A stretch of DNA of 64,000 nt from Mastigias papua (Eukaryota > Cnidaria > Scyphozoa > Rhizostomeae > Mastigiidae), in contig OZ025278.1 of the NCBI GenBank assembly GCA_964019165.1, positions 1,777,762-1,841,761 of the forward strand. The letters run 5' to 3'. This document shows positions 1 to 16,857 of the stretch, in pieces. Both the position numbers and the translations under genes were made by a program. The notes beneath the pieces were generated by a model. The model saw nothing but the letters and a program-made list of their open reading frames with translations, was not told where the DNA came from and ran no database searches. Position 1 is the stretch's first letter. The number at the start of each line of letters is the position of its first letter.

Positions 1-4636
<4,636 letters not shown>

Positions 4637-5289
4637 ATTCAGATTCTGAAACGTAAATTGAAAAAGTACAACAAAAATAGAAATATTGATTCTCCAAGAG
4701 CTCCTACTTTCGATAGCAGGTCTGCAAAGATGACCTTTACTCCAAAAAGCGTATTTCGTTCGTTTGTACTCCAAAGCGTACTTCAGTTGTGTCAGGACAT
4801 GTGTCATTTCTGCAGGAAGCCGTTGTGCGCATTTTTCAAGAAAGTTATGTTTATCTGTAGATGCTTTCCATTTCCTCACATCAGTCTCAAGTCACTGCCA
4901 TTAACAACACAATTATATTAGCACAGAAGGCCAATGGGTATAGTGGGATACTCTAGTTACTGGACTATTGGATGGCATACATACCGAATCCTATGATACC
5001 AAAAGCAAAACAGTGCTCCTTGTATTGTTTCAGCCCTAGACGAAAACAACGTTATTGTAAAAAGAACGTGAACTGGAATAGCTGGATAATACCTGAATTC
5101 CAAAAAGCTACTCAAATTGCAATCACTACATTTACGTCTGGTTACTCAATCTGATCGTGATAGTTGTTCTGGCTTTAGGAATAGTCTGATTTCGTTCGCA
5201 GGCACTTCTTGGCTATGATTGAAACTATAGCACTAAAATAGCCAAGTAGAGATACTTTACCGACGAAAATTATATAGGAAGCGAAAATG
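4637..5289. other. Upstream region of gene A, no element recognised
   Basis: This 650-bp stretch should contain the 5' UTR and promoter of gene A. I see no convincing TATA box, CpG cluster or conserved motif, and the frames here look random. Confidence 0.4.
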
Positions 5290-5722
5290 GTGTTTTGCCC
5301 ATATCGACGGATTGCGTAAATGTAATAATAGACAATTCTGTCTTTCCGGACAAGCTAAAAGAAGCAAATGTATGTGTAATACGTAAAAAGGATAACACTT
5401 GCCAAAAAATAAATTACAGACCAATATGTATACTAGTCATGTCCAAAATATTTGAAGGAATCATGAGTGAACAAATAAACCAGTTTTTCGTAGGTGTAAT
5501 CTGGCCATTACATTCTGGCTTCCGACAGGAAGATAGCAAACAAAATGAGTTATTTTTAGTACGACGAAAAAGAATCTTTGCAAACTTCCAAAGGCAAAGA
5601 CAACATCTTTTGGAGTAGAATCTTTATCTTTCAGAGGCAGTTTCCTCTGGAATACCCTTGATGATAATGTAAAGCAAGAACTGACACTCGCACATTTTAA
5701 AAATAAGATAAGAAATTAGGCC
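5290..5722 (+). pseudogene. Degenerate non-LTR retrotransposon reverse-transcriptase fragment
   Basis: The frame from 5,295 contains FPDKLKEANVCVIRKKD, then NYRPICILVMSKIFEGIM, then LHSGFRQ. These match the early RT motifs of jockey-like LINEs (P..K...V.P..K..., NYRPIS.L...SKI.E, Q.GFR). After a stop and a frame change, 5,608-5,719 reads FRGSFLWNTLDDNVK and FKNKIRN, typical of the C-terminal end of LINE ORF2. The catalytic YxDD region between them is missing. It is therefore an internally deleted dead copy in intergenic DNA. Confidence 0.75.
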
Positions 5723-5870
5723 GGAGAACATTGCACCTGTAGAATATGCCGCTAACAATACAGGACATGGTGCTAGTCTTCATTTAGATTTATGATTTGT
5801 ATTTATGTAGGTTGGTCTAAATTAGTATTTATTAGTACTAGTCTCTGTAAAACAACGTACAATAATGATT

Positions 5871-6520
5871 ATATGATATATGATATGATATGATATGATA
5901 TGATATGATATGATATGATATGATATGATATGATATGATATGATATGATATGATATGATATGATATGATATGATATGATATGATATGATATAATCTATGA
6001 TGCGATATGATATGATATATGGCATGATGTGATATGACTGATATGATATGATATGATATGATATGATATGATATGATATGATATGATATGATATGATATG
6101 ATATGATATATATATGATATGATATGATATGATATGATATGATATGATATGATATGATATGATATGATATGATATGATATGATATGATATGATATGATAT
6201 GATATGATATGATATATATGATATGATATGATATGATATGATATGATATAATCTATGATGCGATATGATATGATATATGGCATGATGTGATATGACTGAT
6301 ATGATATGATATGATATGATATGATATGATATGATATGATATGATATGATATATATGATATATGATATGATATGATATGATATGATATGATATGATATGA
6401 TATGATATGATATGATATGATATGATATGATATGATATGATATGATATGATATGATATGATATGATCTGATATGATATGACATGACATGATATGATTATA
6501 TGATAAGGTATGATGATATG
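5871..6520. repeat. (GATAT)n pentanucleotide satellite with higher-order structure
   Basis: About 650 bp of GATAT units. Two nearly identical variant blocks containing TAATCTATGATGCGATATG and GGCATGATGTGATATGACTG occur at about 5,991 and 6,249, that is 258 bp apart, showing a higher-order unit. Long minus-strand frames of the ISYHI type are translation artefacts. Confidence 0.95.
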
Positions 6521-6720
6521 AAGATAATTGCAATAAATTTTGATTAATGTATGAATTTTTCGCTGGGCAAGGTTGAAAAAAGGATAGTATAGGATAAGGT
6601 AGCTTAAAGTAGAGTGTCATTTTTATCAGATGGTGCAGAAGTATCTTTTCATTTCTATAGATATATGAATTTACAATTGCAATTTACAAACCAACAATCT
6701 ACTAACAACACTACGAAGAC

Positions 6721-7907
6721 AATACCTATGCGGGCATATCCATGACAAAAATCAATGAATCAAAAAGAGTCATCAAATCATTCAAGGCTTTTGATTTCTA
6801 TTTGTAATGCACGTTTTTGTCTGGGATTCAGTTCAATATCGCAATTCTATTAATATCGAAATACGCCAAATTGATTTGAATTTCAAACAAAACTGCGTCT
6901 GTATTTTCGGTGCTCATTTTTGTCTGGAATTCAACCATACTTCTTCATGGCGAACCACAGACAAGAATTGGCCTCTCTTCTTACGGATGCTATTCGTATT
7001 CATTATCAATGGAGCAGCTAGCACTTTTACAACTTCGACAGCATCCCACACTCCTGCAGGCCATTCTGCTCTCCTGCAGCAGGAATTCTCTGGGTATGGA
7101 GCGACTCGGTAGGCAAGCATTCTTAGTAACATCTGATTTAAGTTTGCTCCATTAATTTACTTTTTTCCTTGAAGTGCTTTCTGAAATATCTGCATATTTA
7201 ACATGACTTTTTTCCATATGATAATCATATTCTTCATAATTTGTCCTGCTAACCCTTTTTTATTATACACAATTAAATGAAGACTATTATTAAACAGGGG
7301 TCGAGGTGCGAGTTTTTGAGGGAGGGGCAGACATACTTGTAAAGTTTGAAATGTGGCCACCATAGTTGGGCGACAGATAAAATTTCATCTTAGCAAAAAA
7401 GTGAGGGGCAAAGGCTCCCTGGCCCTCCATAGCCGCGATCCCTGTATAACCAGTGCAAGCCTTGAGTTGAAAGCTAGAAATCTGATGTGAAAATGAAATC
7501 TCTGACAATATTTAAGAGAAAGAATTTAGAACAGGTTACATACAGTAGCCATAATCCCTTTGTGTAGTAGCGATCGGTAGCTATTGTTAAATTTTTTCAA
7601 AACAAATATTCTTACTGGGTTGATAAATAATTAATAGCTGAATGAAAGGCGTTAGGTGTATAGATATTGATGAAAATAAAAAAATTTGAATTGAATTCCA
7701 GATAAAAAAATGGGGCACCGAAAATACAGACACAGTTTTGTTTGAAATTCAAATCAATTTGGCGTATTTCGATGTTAATAGAATTGCGATATTGAACTGA
7801 ATCCCAGACAAAAACGTGCATCGCAAACAGAAATCTGCAGCCTTGAATGGCTTGATGACTCTTTTAAATTGACTGATTTTTGTCATAGATATACCCCCAT
7901 AGATACC
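6721..7907. mobile_element. Inverted-repeat (fold-back) element of about 1.2 kb
   Basis: Arms of about 200 bp at 6,721-6,934 and 7,691-7,907 are inverted copies. Both carry ATGCACGTTTTTGTCTGGGA or its complement and a shared peptide-like frame beginning MHVFVWDSVQYRNSINI. The outer ends are CTATGCGGGCATATCC on the left and the related complement CTATGGGGGTATATCT on the right. The 750-bp centre has no convincing gene. It is either a non-autonomous TIR element or two copies of one repeat inserted head to head. Confidence 0.65.
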
Positions 7908-10165
7908 AGGGGGTGCATAGTATCATAACTACTCCCTGGCCTTTAAGGTACACCTCTGGTCAAAAAACTAAACTCCACAGTTTGTGATACATTGATCACC
8001 TTGCTTTACACATTGTTGTTTTCAATGCGCTGTGTTTTAAACAAATAAAATATCATTTTATCAATATGTGTTCTAACTGCCCTATTTATTAAATATTCAG
8101 GAAATTGACCCCTTTTGTATGTGTGTGCTTTTTAACATCCTTGCTCAAAGAAAAAAAAGTGATTGATTTTAAATAAGTTTCTATGGTTATGATTATGAAT
8201 ATGTTTATGATAGCTCAAAACTGCAAAGAACTCAACTCACAATGTCAAGGAAAAAAATGGAGTACAGTAACTATTTAAGTAAATTGAAGAAATTATCAGA
8301 ACTGAAAGAGCCACACTTGAAGAGCAGTATAATGCAAACAAGATTGGGGAAGGCACAACAGCTGCCAGGCAGGGTAAAAATCTTGGTGTCTGCTTAAAAT
8401 ATGGTGATATATTCGCCTATAATTTGGCATTGTTGCCACATAAAACAGTATGCACCGATACCCAAAGAAATCAATAAGAGTCTAGCGATGATGTCATTTA
8501 TTTCATTTTTCATTTTAAACATGTTTACCCCGGGACACAATTCAGCTAAATGAACTGCCTTCCATGAGAAATGAACTATGGGGTATAATGATATGCATGA
8601 TAAGAAAGTATAGAAAATGATACGATGGAAAATAGACTATGTCAGGAGAACTTGGTAATACGTATTAGAAATTAGGAGAAAGTCATCATGGTGTGTTAGT
8701 AGAAGCAGCAAAACAGAAGGAGAAAAAATAACACACTCCGTCTGAGTCTATAGCGAAGGTGAGGAATGGGCCCTTCTGATTCCTTCGACGCGACACTGCA
8801 AAAATGTCCAGTGAGTAGAGTTAGCGTTTACTCTGGTCAATAGTATATCCCGCATACACAATTCGCACATACATCTGCAGACCTGATGCAGAATTGGTGC
8901 AGACTCTACGCAAGTTTAAAGCGGAATCGACGCAGAATTAATGCAGAATGAAGGCGGAATTAACGTAGAATCGAGGAATGAAGACATGAGCATAGGTGTA
9001 ATTCTGTCTTTGCTACGACATGAAGCATTTTCTCCAGCAGTCTGCCTTAAACTATGATTTATGCACATCTATAGAATTAAGCATGAAGGCTCTTGTGGAC
9101 AGTCTAATGATAATATAGCATTACGTAAAGTCTTCAAATAAACCGAGTAGACTGTTGCAGGATCTCGGTAATATCGATCAGTTACTTAATGATATTTTCG
9201 TATCTCTCTTTCGACGGATAGGTTTGGTGCCGAGAAAATTCGCAAATTTGAAATTGTGACAGATGGCACCAAAACCATCAAAGTGATTGCCATGGTCTGC
9301 ACTTAGGATCCTAACCTGTGTACCGTTCCAAAAGGGTGATTCACAGTCTCCACCATGCGTGTGTGATATACTTCGACCTTGAGTGACGAATAAACTCCCT
9401 AAGATTCATCATATAAACGTATCAATCCGTGGACCCAATGTCAAATACCCTGGGAAATTCCAGGGCACAAAACTATAGATCACTTTTTGAGCCTCACTCG
9501 GTGCAAATGATCGGGCTTGATTACGTGCAACAAGTGCCTGGTGTTGGGCAAGAGTCTCACTGTATACAAATATACATCCCACTGATTCATACAATATTCC
9601 TTAAAATAATAATCTCTTTATCTCATGGCTGTTCCTTTAGCTTAAATAAAAATCTGAAACTTACTTTTTGGACAATGTCTTGCGACTCCTGTCTCCACTT
9701 TCCAGGCAGAACATGAATTTTCGTTGACCTCATGTGACATAATGTGAGTAAGATCAACCAATCAGCATTGGCCAAGATGAACAAGGAAGCAATTTGGCAA
9801 AATCCTATAACAAAAAGAGATTATGTACATGCCGAGTCTTTTTCTATTATGTGGAAGAGGCGACAGTATCAGGTCTCCGTGGCTTCGTGTTCGGAGTCTG
9901 GTATTCTTACTTCATTCATTCATAATCATCATACCTATCATGACCGTCATGGTGATCAGCCAGGGGAGCCGTTGCAGACAGCTCTGCTGAAGGCTTTGTT
10001 TATGGGTCAACTCCTATGACCATACTTAATATTTCATTTAACACAAAACTGTAATAAAGATCTGGTTCATACTACCAAGTCAGGAATTCACCAACCAGCA
10101 TACTCCCATTGGAAGAGAGCTTATCCCCCTAAAACTCTTCTCATTTTAACAAAGGGCCCAGCCCC
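7908..10165. other. Intergenic DNA without recognisable genes
   Basis: Short open frames here (for example at 9,429-9,716 and 9,744-10,019) show no family motif and no splice context. An irregular stretch at about 8,870-8,965 repeats a GCAGAAT-like word. I see nothing else. Confidence 0.5.
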
Positions 10166-10440
10166 CTGATTTTTGCTGTTGTTGTTGTTGTTGTTATTGT
10201 TGTTTACTTTATTCTGAATGGGTGTTATAACTAGTGTTTTCAGCTAGTATTGTGCAAGGGGCATCCAGGCATGGGACACCAAGTCTTAATATCCCTTCCG
10301 AAGGACGGCGGAGTGAGTGCTTTGGTTGTTTACCTGGGCAGTCGCCCATCCAGTTGCTGACCTAACACAGCCAAGCTTAACTTCAGTTAGCTTGCGGAAA
10401 CTAGTCGAACCTCTTAGCCTCTTATTCCGCTAATCCATTC
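10165..10440 (-). mobile_element. SINE-like repeat with 5S rRNA-like head and (CAA)n tail
   Basis: Read on the minus strand, about 10,325-10,375 contains AAGTTAAGCTTGG, then TTAGGTCAGCAACTGG, then ATGGGCGACTGCCC. This follows the 5S rRNA internal promoter (AAGCTAAGC...GGTTAGTACTTGGATGGGAGACCGCC) closely. The downstream body (CCCATGCCTGGATG...AGCTGAAAAC...CAGAATAAAGTAAACAAC) ends in a (CAA)n tract. The same body and tail recur at 61,346-61,441. A 5S-like promoter, a body and a simple tail fit a 5S-derived SINE (SINE3-like). It could also be a truncated LINE tail. Confidence 0.55.
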
Positions 10441-11019
10441 CCCTTCCAAGATACTCCTGGCCTCAGTATAATCGCCACTGTCATCATCAGGAGTTCACGA
10501 AGTCTAAATGGATAGCTAAATGAAAGCTTATCTTTGCTTCGTCAAGGAATCACCACAGCTATTATTTCATTTGTTTTTTGGCTTCACTATTCTGCTTTAC
10601 TTGATATTCACATAGCTAGCAATAGAAAAACGGCTATATAAAAACGCTGAGCTATCTAAGTGAAACAAATTGAAAATTTATAAAATGTACCGTCGGATAA
10701 ATTAAATGGCATTACAAGTACGAAACCTATTGTTCTTTAAAGTGCATTATTCATTTACTTCAAGATGATGCTGCGCAAGTGCTAGAATTTTCGCAACTTT
10801 CTGAAACAAGGAAATGCAAAATCTAGGGACTAGCTTTCAATTGCAATTTACGTAATTTCTTTGTTATTACGAACTTTTTTCACAGCCATAAAAGTGACTG
10901 GGTCTAGAAGCTTTGCCCGTCTACCAAGACCTATCCGAATCTCCATCAGATCTTGCTTTACACAGAGCGTTTCCTTATAACACACAATGAATATTGATAA
11001 TGGCCTGCTCTCTCTCCTC

Positions 11020-11160
11020 TCTTTAAGTGCCCTGTTCTTCCAGAACGTTAGAGGCCATGGTTCTCCATACTTCTCTATCTTTTGCTGTTCTGATCATTTG
11101 TTGTTTGCTTATCTTCATCAAATGGCCTGCTACTTCCAATAAAGGCCAACCTGGAACATG
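11020..11160 (-). pseudogene. LINE 3'-end relic
   Basis: The minus strand encodes MIRTAKDREVWRTMASNVLE followed by EQGT and a stop. It resembles the conserved C-terminal tail of LINE ORF2 proteins (ARDR..WR..V.N.L...GT). Nothing upstream keeps an open frame, so it is a short 5'-truncated remnant. Confidence 0.5.
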
Positions 11161-12710
11161 CAATGGGCCTTAAACAGGGTTTCCTGGGGCACCAGCAGTA
11201 CTAGGGTTGGTGTCTACACTTTTCATTGGTCAGATTCAACACTCATTGAGTGTTGATTAGTCGTTCATGTCAGTGAACATTTGAAACGCACAAGAGGAAA
11301 AGCAGATGGCAACAACACTAAAGATTAGGTCGAAAACAAAATTGCGTAACAGTGCAGCTTGCTGCCCAAAAGATTCTTTCCATGACATAAAAACAAAGAA
11401 AAGAAATTGGAGGAACAATTTTCTCCTCAAATCATTCGCAATCCGGGCAACGAGGAAGTAAAAGCACATCTACATCCTGAGCAAAAGGAAGTATGCGCTC
11501 TGCGTTAGTAGATCCGCTTATTTACATTCCTTTGCAAAACACAAATCTTTTGTGTACTCCACCGGATAATCCGGGTAACTTAGACTATTACTGAGTGTGT
11601 ATTTAGATAAACCAAATACACAACAGACAAACAACCAACAGTTTATCGAGGATGTCTCAATATTTGCCTTCTTGTGTATAATGAGACAGCTGCGTTATGT
11701 CGAATATTACACATGGTTTTAAGGTGATTTAATAACTGACAAATTCTTTTGTCATTCGGCATTAAGGTACATTTCCATACGACTGCATTTTCCTCTGACG
11801 CAAAAACGCTCTTGAGCTTGTTGCTCTCGCAAGAGCATTGATGATTTCCCGTCAGTGGTATTGCCCTTGGACAACATTGCTTCGTTGTTCAAAAGACTGT
11901 GTAGGAATACAGGGGGATATTACCCTTTCGTCATGTGTGTAATATCAATTTGCTTTGGTCTTTTACTCATACTTAAGTTGGAAATTAAGATCAACCTTTC
12001 TTTAGAAGGAACACTTTAAGTTTATTCTGTTTCTAGGATTTTTTAAGGACGTTATTTTCTCATTATACATTGAATTAAATCTGATACTGACCCCCTAGCC
12101 GTATACTGTTCATGTAAGTGATAGCAGTCATGCTGTGTGATGTCTAAATTTTCGTGACGTCTGATTGGATGTCAAGGTCGAGAGAAAAGCTCGCGAGCAA
12201 AAGTAGAATGAAGTCAACTTCTCCGCTTGAGCTCGAGAGGATAAAATCGCCAGGGTCAGTGGCAATTTGACAGTATTGCGCATGCGACCACAAGCAGCTC
12301 AAGAGCATTTTGCGCGCGAGCGGAAAAAGCAGTCGTATGGAAATATACCTTTAGTCGGTCAAATATTATAAAACTACCTATCGGCCCTAATCTTCCTGTA
12401 TCACTACACTTTCACAAACCTAAATTCCCACCAAATTGCTTACTGGCCATGAAACAGGCGATTCACTTTCAAGCAATGTGACTCTTACTGCGATATTCTG
12501 CACAAATCCAGTAAGAATACGACAGCGTGCGTATTCAGATAAGGAACCTCACTCTTTGAAGGCAGAAACACAGTTATTTTTTTTAAAAATAACCAACGGA
12601 TTAAGTACCATTGATAGCTTTTACGGGGGGCCAGATGGAGAAAAGGTTTTGTCTGAAGTAGACTAGTCGGCATTTTGGCATAAAGCAGGATGATTCTGGA
12701 GATTAAAATA
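11161..12710. other. Intergenic DNA without recognisable genes
   Basis: Short frames only, with no motif. A dyad of ATTGGTCAGATTCAACACTC and GAGTGTTGATTAGTC near 11,225-11,265 forms a small imperfect inverted repeat. Confidence 0.4.
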
Positions 12711-12711
12711 C

Positions 12712-12810
12712 CGTAAATCCTCGAATTAGCCCCCCTCGAATAAGCCCCCCTCGAATAAACCCCCATGTTAGAACTTCGAATAAGCCCCCTCGAATAAGCC
12801 CCAACCCAAA
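12712..12810. repeat. CCCCCTCGAATAAG tandem repeat, MITE edge
   Basis: The sequence CCGTAAATCCTCGAATTAG is followed by three or four units of CCCCCTCGAATAAG. The complementary end, ATTCGAGGGGGCTTTTGGAG then GGATTTACGG, occurs at about 61,453-61,498. The two loci therefore share a dispersed family whose ends read CCGTAAATCC. Confidence 0.6.
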
Positions 12811-13107
12811 AAGCATAACAAAATAAGCCACCAGGATGCTAATTCGGCAAAATTAGTATCAATGTTCCCCCTAATGATTACAAATTCAGCCACTGTTAAG
12901 TACACACCTAAATTTGACGAATGTACCACCATTCATTCACTCATAAGCTTTACGTTATACTTCCAAGTTTTTGCGTTGTTTCTTATGAACTAATAAGGAT
13001 AGAAAAGAAACTCTTTGGGAGATTTATTAAAGGAGATAAATGTTTCCTTTAAAGGAACCTAGCACAAGGCCCTATTCTAAAAGTTCCGTATTTTTGGTGT
13101 TCTTTTG

Positions 13108-13200
13108 ATCACAATTCAGTACCTTTTAACCACAATTTAATACCTTTTAACCACAATTCAGTACCTTTTAACCACAATTTAGTTCTTTTAAGCAAAGGTT
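13108..13200. repeat. 21-bp minisatellite, about four copies
   Basis: The unit ACCTTTTAACCACAATTCAGT repeats with small changes (TTCAGT, TTTAAT, TTTAGT). No gene is nearby. Confidence 0.8.
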
Positions 13201-16200
13201 TAGTACTTAAGACAGGGCACTATGGACACTGCAAGTTTCGACGGAAATCCGCCTATGAACCACTTTCTAAAAGGATTATACACATTTTATGCGAATTCTG
13301 CTTCTTAATTTTTGATTGCTTGCGGTGATAAAAACATCAAAACTTGATAAGTTCCTTTGCAGGTTTTGTCGTTAGTGGTACAAGTTCCTTAAAGGTTTAG
13401 GCCGTCTACATATAGGCTCTTTATAAAGCAGTTCAGTGAAAAAACATGCAAAGAGTAATTCAAAATGACTTTAAATCAGTCTTATTTTCACGCAATCTCT
13501 TCTTTTGCTATTTACTAAGTTGGTTGTCAATCAGATAACCAAGGCCTGTATGATCGTTCCGGATGTCTCGGACATTCTAATTACCATGCAGTGAACACGT
13601 TGCCACATCCTTACATTGTTGATTGGGTATAATTTACAGAAAATAAGCTTAAAAGCCAAAAGTTAACAACCACTAGGTTCAAGGATGTGAAACAGACCCT
13701 CCATTGAATATGCAGTTTCGCAACGTACTTACTTAAATTTAAAATTTATCATCTTTAAGTGCAAATGCTTTTATGTAAATAGCATCTGTGAATATATTTA
13801 CAGATTGCAATGAAATGATTCCTCTACAATACTTTTATTTTTTTGTTGCTTCAAATCAAATTTTCGTGTTTGCTGAACCGTAAATGCCTTTAACATTGGT
13901 TTTCAGCTGTCTACATACAGGTTTAACTAAACTAATAGTTCTTCTGCGTGCTTTTTCAATAAAGACATCTCTGTAACTTTTCCCTCTTCATGCAAGACTT
14001 TGGTGATAATAAAAAGTTCCACTGCAGTAACATGTCTTACCTCAGGCTTATGATTTACGTGGCATATGACTAACCTAGCCACTCCTTCCCCCCCCCCCCA
14101 CTAACGTATGGAAAGTTGTGAAACTAAAACCTCTTGTTACTTTACAAAATGTAATTGTATATGTAAACAAACAAAAACCATGCAGATTCCTTAGTAGAAG
14201 TAGGCTGGGAAAACCATTACTTGCTCAAAATCGATGCTAGTCCTCCCTCATATATATTCCAGGAAAACAATCAACTGTTAAGCTTGACAGGCAGACCAAA
14301 ACTAGAACTTCAAACATCAAAATAATAAAATTCTATCAAGAGACTCGTTTATACAGTACACCGTACCTTAACTCGCATGTTCAATTCTGAGAAAAGCAAA
14401 CAATGCAGAAAATAACTGTTATGAAAATAACTGCTTAAATATCCGGCAAACAGAGAAGAATCGGCAACAAATCGCCTTACCTTGTAAGCACTGATATCAG
14501 GAAATTCGTATTATTGAAGAAGTCGATTTGGGATGTGCGTGCATCTCGTTGTTGGCCTATCTGTGTCAGTCAGTCACCTGGTAAATGGCTAACTATTGTT
14601 TGGCTGCATTCCACTACTTCATCAATACCGTAAACTGCAGCAAAGTGTGATTCGCAGAGCAAAAGAATCATCATTCTGGGTATGATTTCTCCTTAGAAGA
14701 TATAACTTCAGCTGGCTAATTTTTCGTTCATTTTGTTTCAAAGCCTCTCCCACTCCACACAAAAGTAGGCCGCATTTTGCTTGCCTCCTCTTTGAGTTGA
14801 GGCCCGTCCAGTGGGCCCCGCCCTGAATAGGAGCATTGGCCAGTGTGCAAGAGCCCCGGTATCCTGCACAACTTACTCCGAACAAACTAACTAAACATGT
14901 TTAAGATGTACTAATTTTGCATTCATTTAACACAACCTCAATCTACCAGGTAGCATTAGTTGTCGACATCATGGAGTTCATTTTACTTCCTTACAGCAGG
15001 AAATCAAAAATATTACGTGAGACCGACCGATATGCTTAACGTGGTTCTACAGGATGGAAATGCCCTCTGAAAAGTATGTGATTCCAAAGATGTTTAATGT
15101 AATGATCGGTAGAACAAACAAAGACGACTGATATCGACTGCAACTTCTACTGATAAATAACTAAAAAACTTGTTGGAAAATGATAACGGAATGAGAGCCC
15201 CCCAAAACAGATTATAATCTATTGAATTTCCACAGTGCATAGATCACTTATTGAATTTCAACAATTCCATGTAAATTGAGACCATGCCATGTTTAATAAG
15301 CTGAACATAAAGACATAAACAAACCTGGCTTAGTCATCTGGATAGGTCTTCACATTCGGCTAATTAAACTTGTCATAGTATCAACTTACTTCGCACTATT
15401 GAAATTCAAAAAATGATCTACACACGTGACTGTTCGTTTGGGGTTCTACTTGCAACGACAAACAACTAATTTTCAACAGCATTCTGCGTAGCACATTAGC
15501 GCTTAGGTAACCATGTAGACAGAAAATACAGAAATCAGTTTTAACTGAAAATGCTATATCAGTTAAAACCACGAGTGAAAAAATCTCAACGCTTAAGAAT
15601 CTGCTGGTTTTCATAAAAAAATTACTAGCTCAGGTTAATTTCTATTCTAGAAAGAGCAGGGGCGGATCCAGTATGATTTCTTTAGGGGTTATATAAGGAA
15701 ATGCGCAGTTGGAGCCAGGCCTTATTTAGTTCCAAGGCGTTGCAAAGTAAAATTCGGAGTTCTTTTTTCACAGTTGAGAAATAACACATCAATACCTGTA
15801 AGTATAACAGACTTAAGTATGAGTCTTCTCCAGAAGCAGCACTAGCTATGGCGAAATGGGGGAGGGGGAGAGAAGGAGAGGGGGAAGGATCATATCCTAC
15901 TAGCTAGTTTTCACAAAATGTCTTGCCTGTTTTCGATAAAATGGCAGTTGAAAACATTGATATTCGTGTGAGAAACTTTAATAGTTCTTACAACATTTTT
16001 GAATCAATCTAGTTTACCACAGTTTTAAAGAGAGGGTGATTTTTATCCCTACCGAAACTTTATTGTTCCGTTACAGCCTTTCTATGTGCTTTACCTGATT
16101 TAATATGCATTGATAGCAAACTTGTATAGGTTAATATATGTTGTATATAAAATGGGTTTTTACAGTAATAAACAGTAAATTTGTGCTGTGATAAACAATA

Positions 16201-16290
16201 AATTCCTGTAATGATAAAGCCTAGTCATGTGACATTTGCAACAGAAGTTGCTTTGGTTGAAGAAGCAACTGCCATATCAATAGCATTATT
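13201..16290. other. Intergenic DNA without recognisable genes
   Basis: There are scattered short frames only. The 87-codon minus-strand frame at 14,622-14,885 shows no family motif. A purine-rich GGGGGAGGGGG tract lies at about 15,855-15,890. Confidence 0.4.
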
Positions 16291-16292
16291 AC

Positions 16293-16294
<2 letters not shown>

Positions 16295-16385
<91 letters not shown>

Positions 16386-16505
16386 CATTATATATATATA
16401 TTATATAATAATAGAAGAATACAGCAAATTAAACTACCATTGAAGTGGTAGTTTAATTTGCCATTTCTTCTATTGCATTGTATTGAGGAATTCAACGCTA
16501 CGCTG

Positions 16506-16545
<40 letters not shown>

Positions 16546-16640
16546 TATATATGTATTTATATATATATATATGCATATACAGATTTATACATTTATACAT
16601 TTATATTATATATATATATATCCATATAAATATTTAAATA
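16295..16640. repeat. (TA)n arrays surrounding a 65-bp perfect-arm hairpin
   Basis: (TA)n runs at 16,295-16,384 and 16,508-16,542 flank an inverted repeat at 16,410-16,474. Its outer arms are AATAGAAGAA and TTCTTCTATT. Its inner arms are GCAAATTAAACTACCA and the exact complement, around a TTGAAG loop. The hairpin is probably a small MITE that landed in a TA array, or an extruded cruciform-type repeat. Confidence 0.75.
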
Positions 16641-16857
16641 AGTTGATATATGCATATACTTTTATTCATTTACAGGACACTTGAAGACGAGATGGAGAGT
16701 CTAGAGATAAGGCGAAGAGCTATAGTTATTACTTCATCTATACGTTTGTGGTTTGCGAACTTCCTTTGCTTAATTTACAACCACAATCAAATCAATTACT
16801 ACTCCTATAAAATTATTTCCATATATTTACTACTTCGTGTTGAATTGCAGTCTTCAT

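Noticed and set aside
5822..6620. 150-260 codon ISYHI frames on the minus strand
   Set aside because: Pentanucleotide satellite lacking stops; no gene context.
14622..14885. 87-codon minus-strand frame rich in Cys
   Set aside because: No spaced-cysteine pattern of a known domain, no splice sites in register, no flanking exons.
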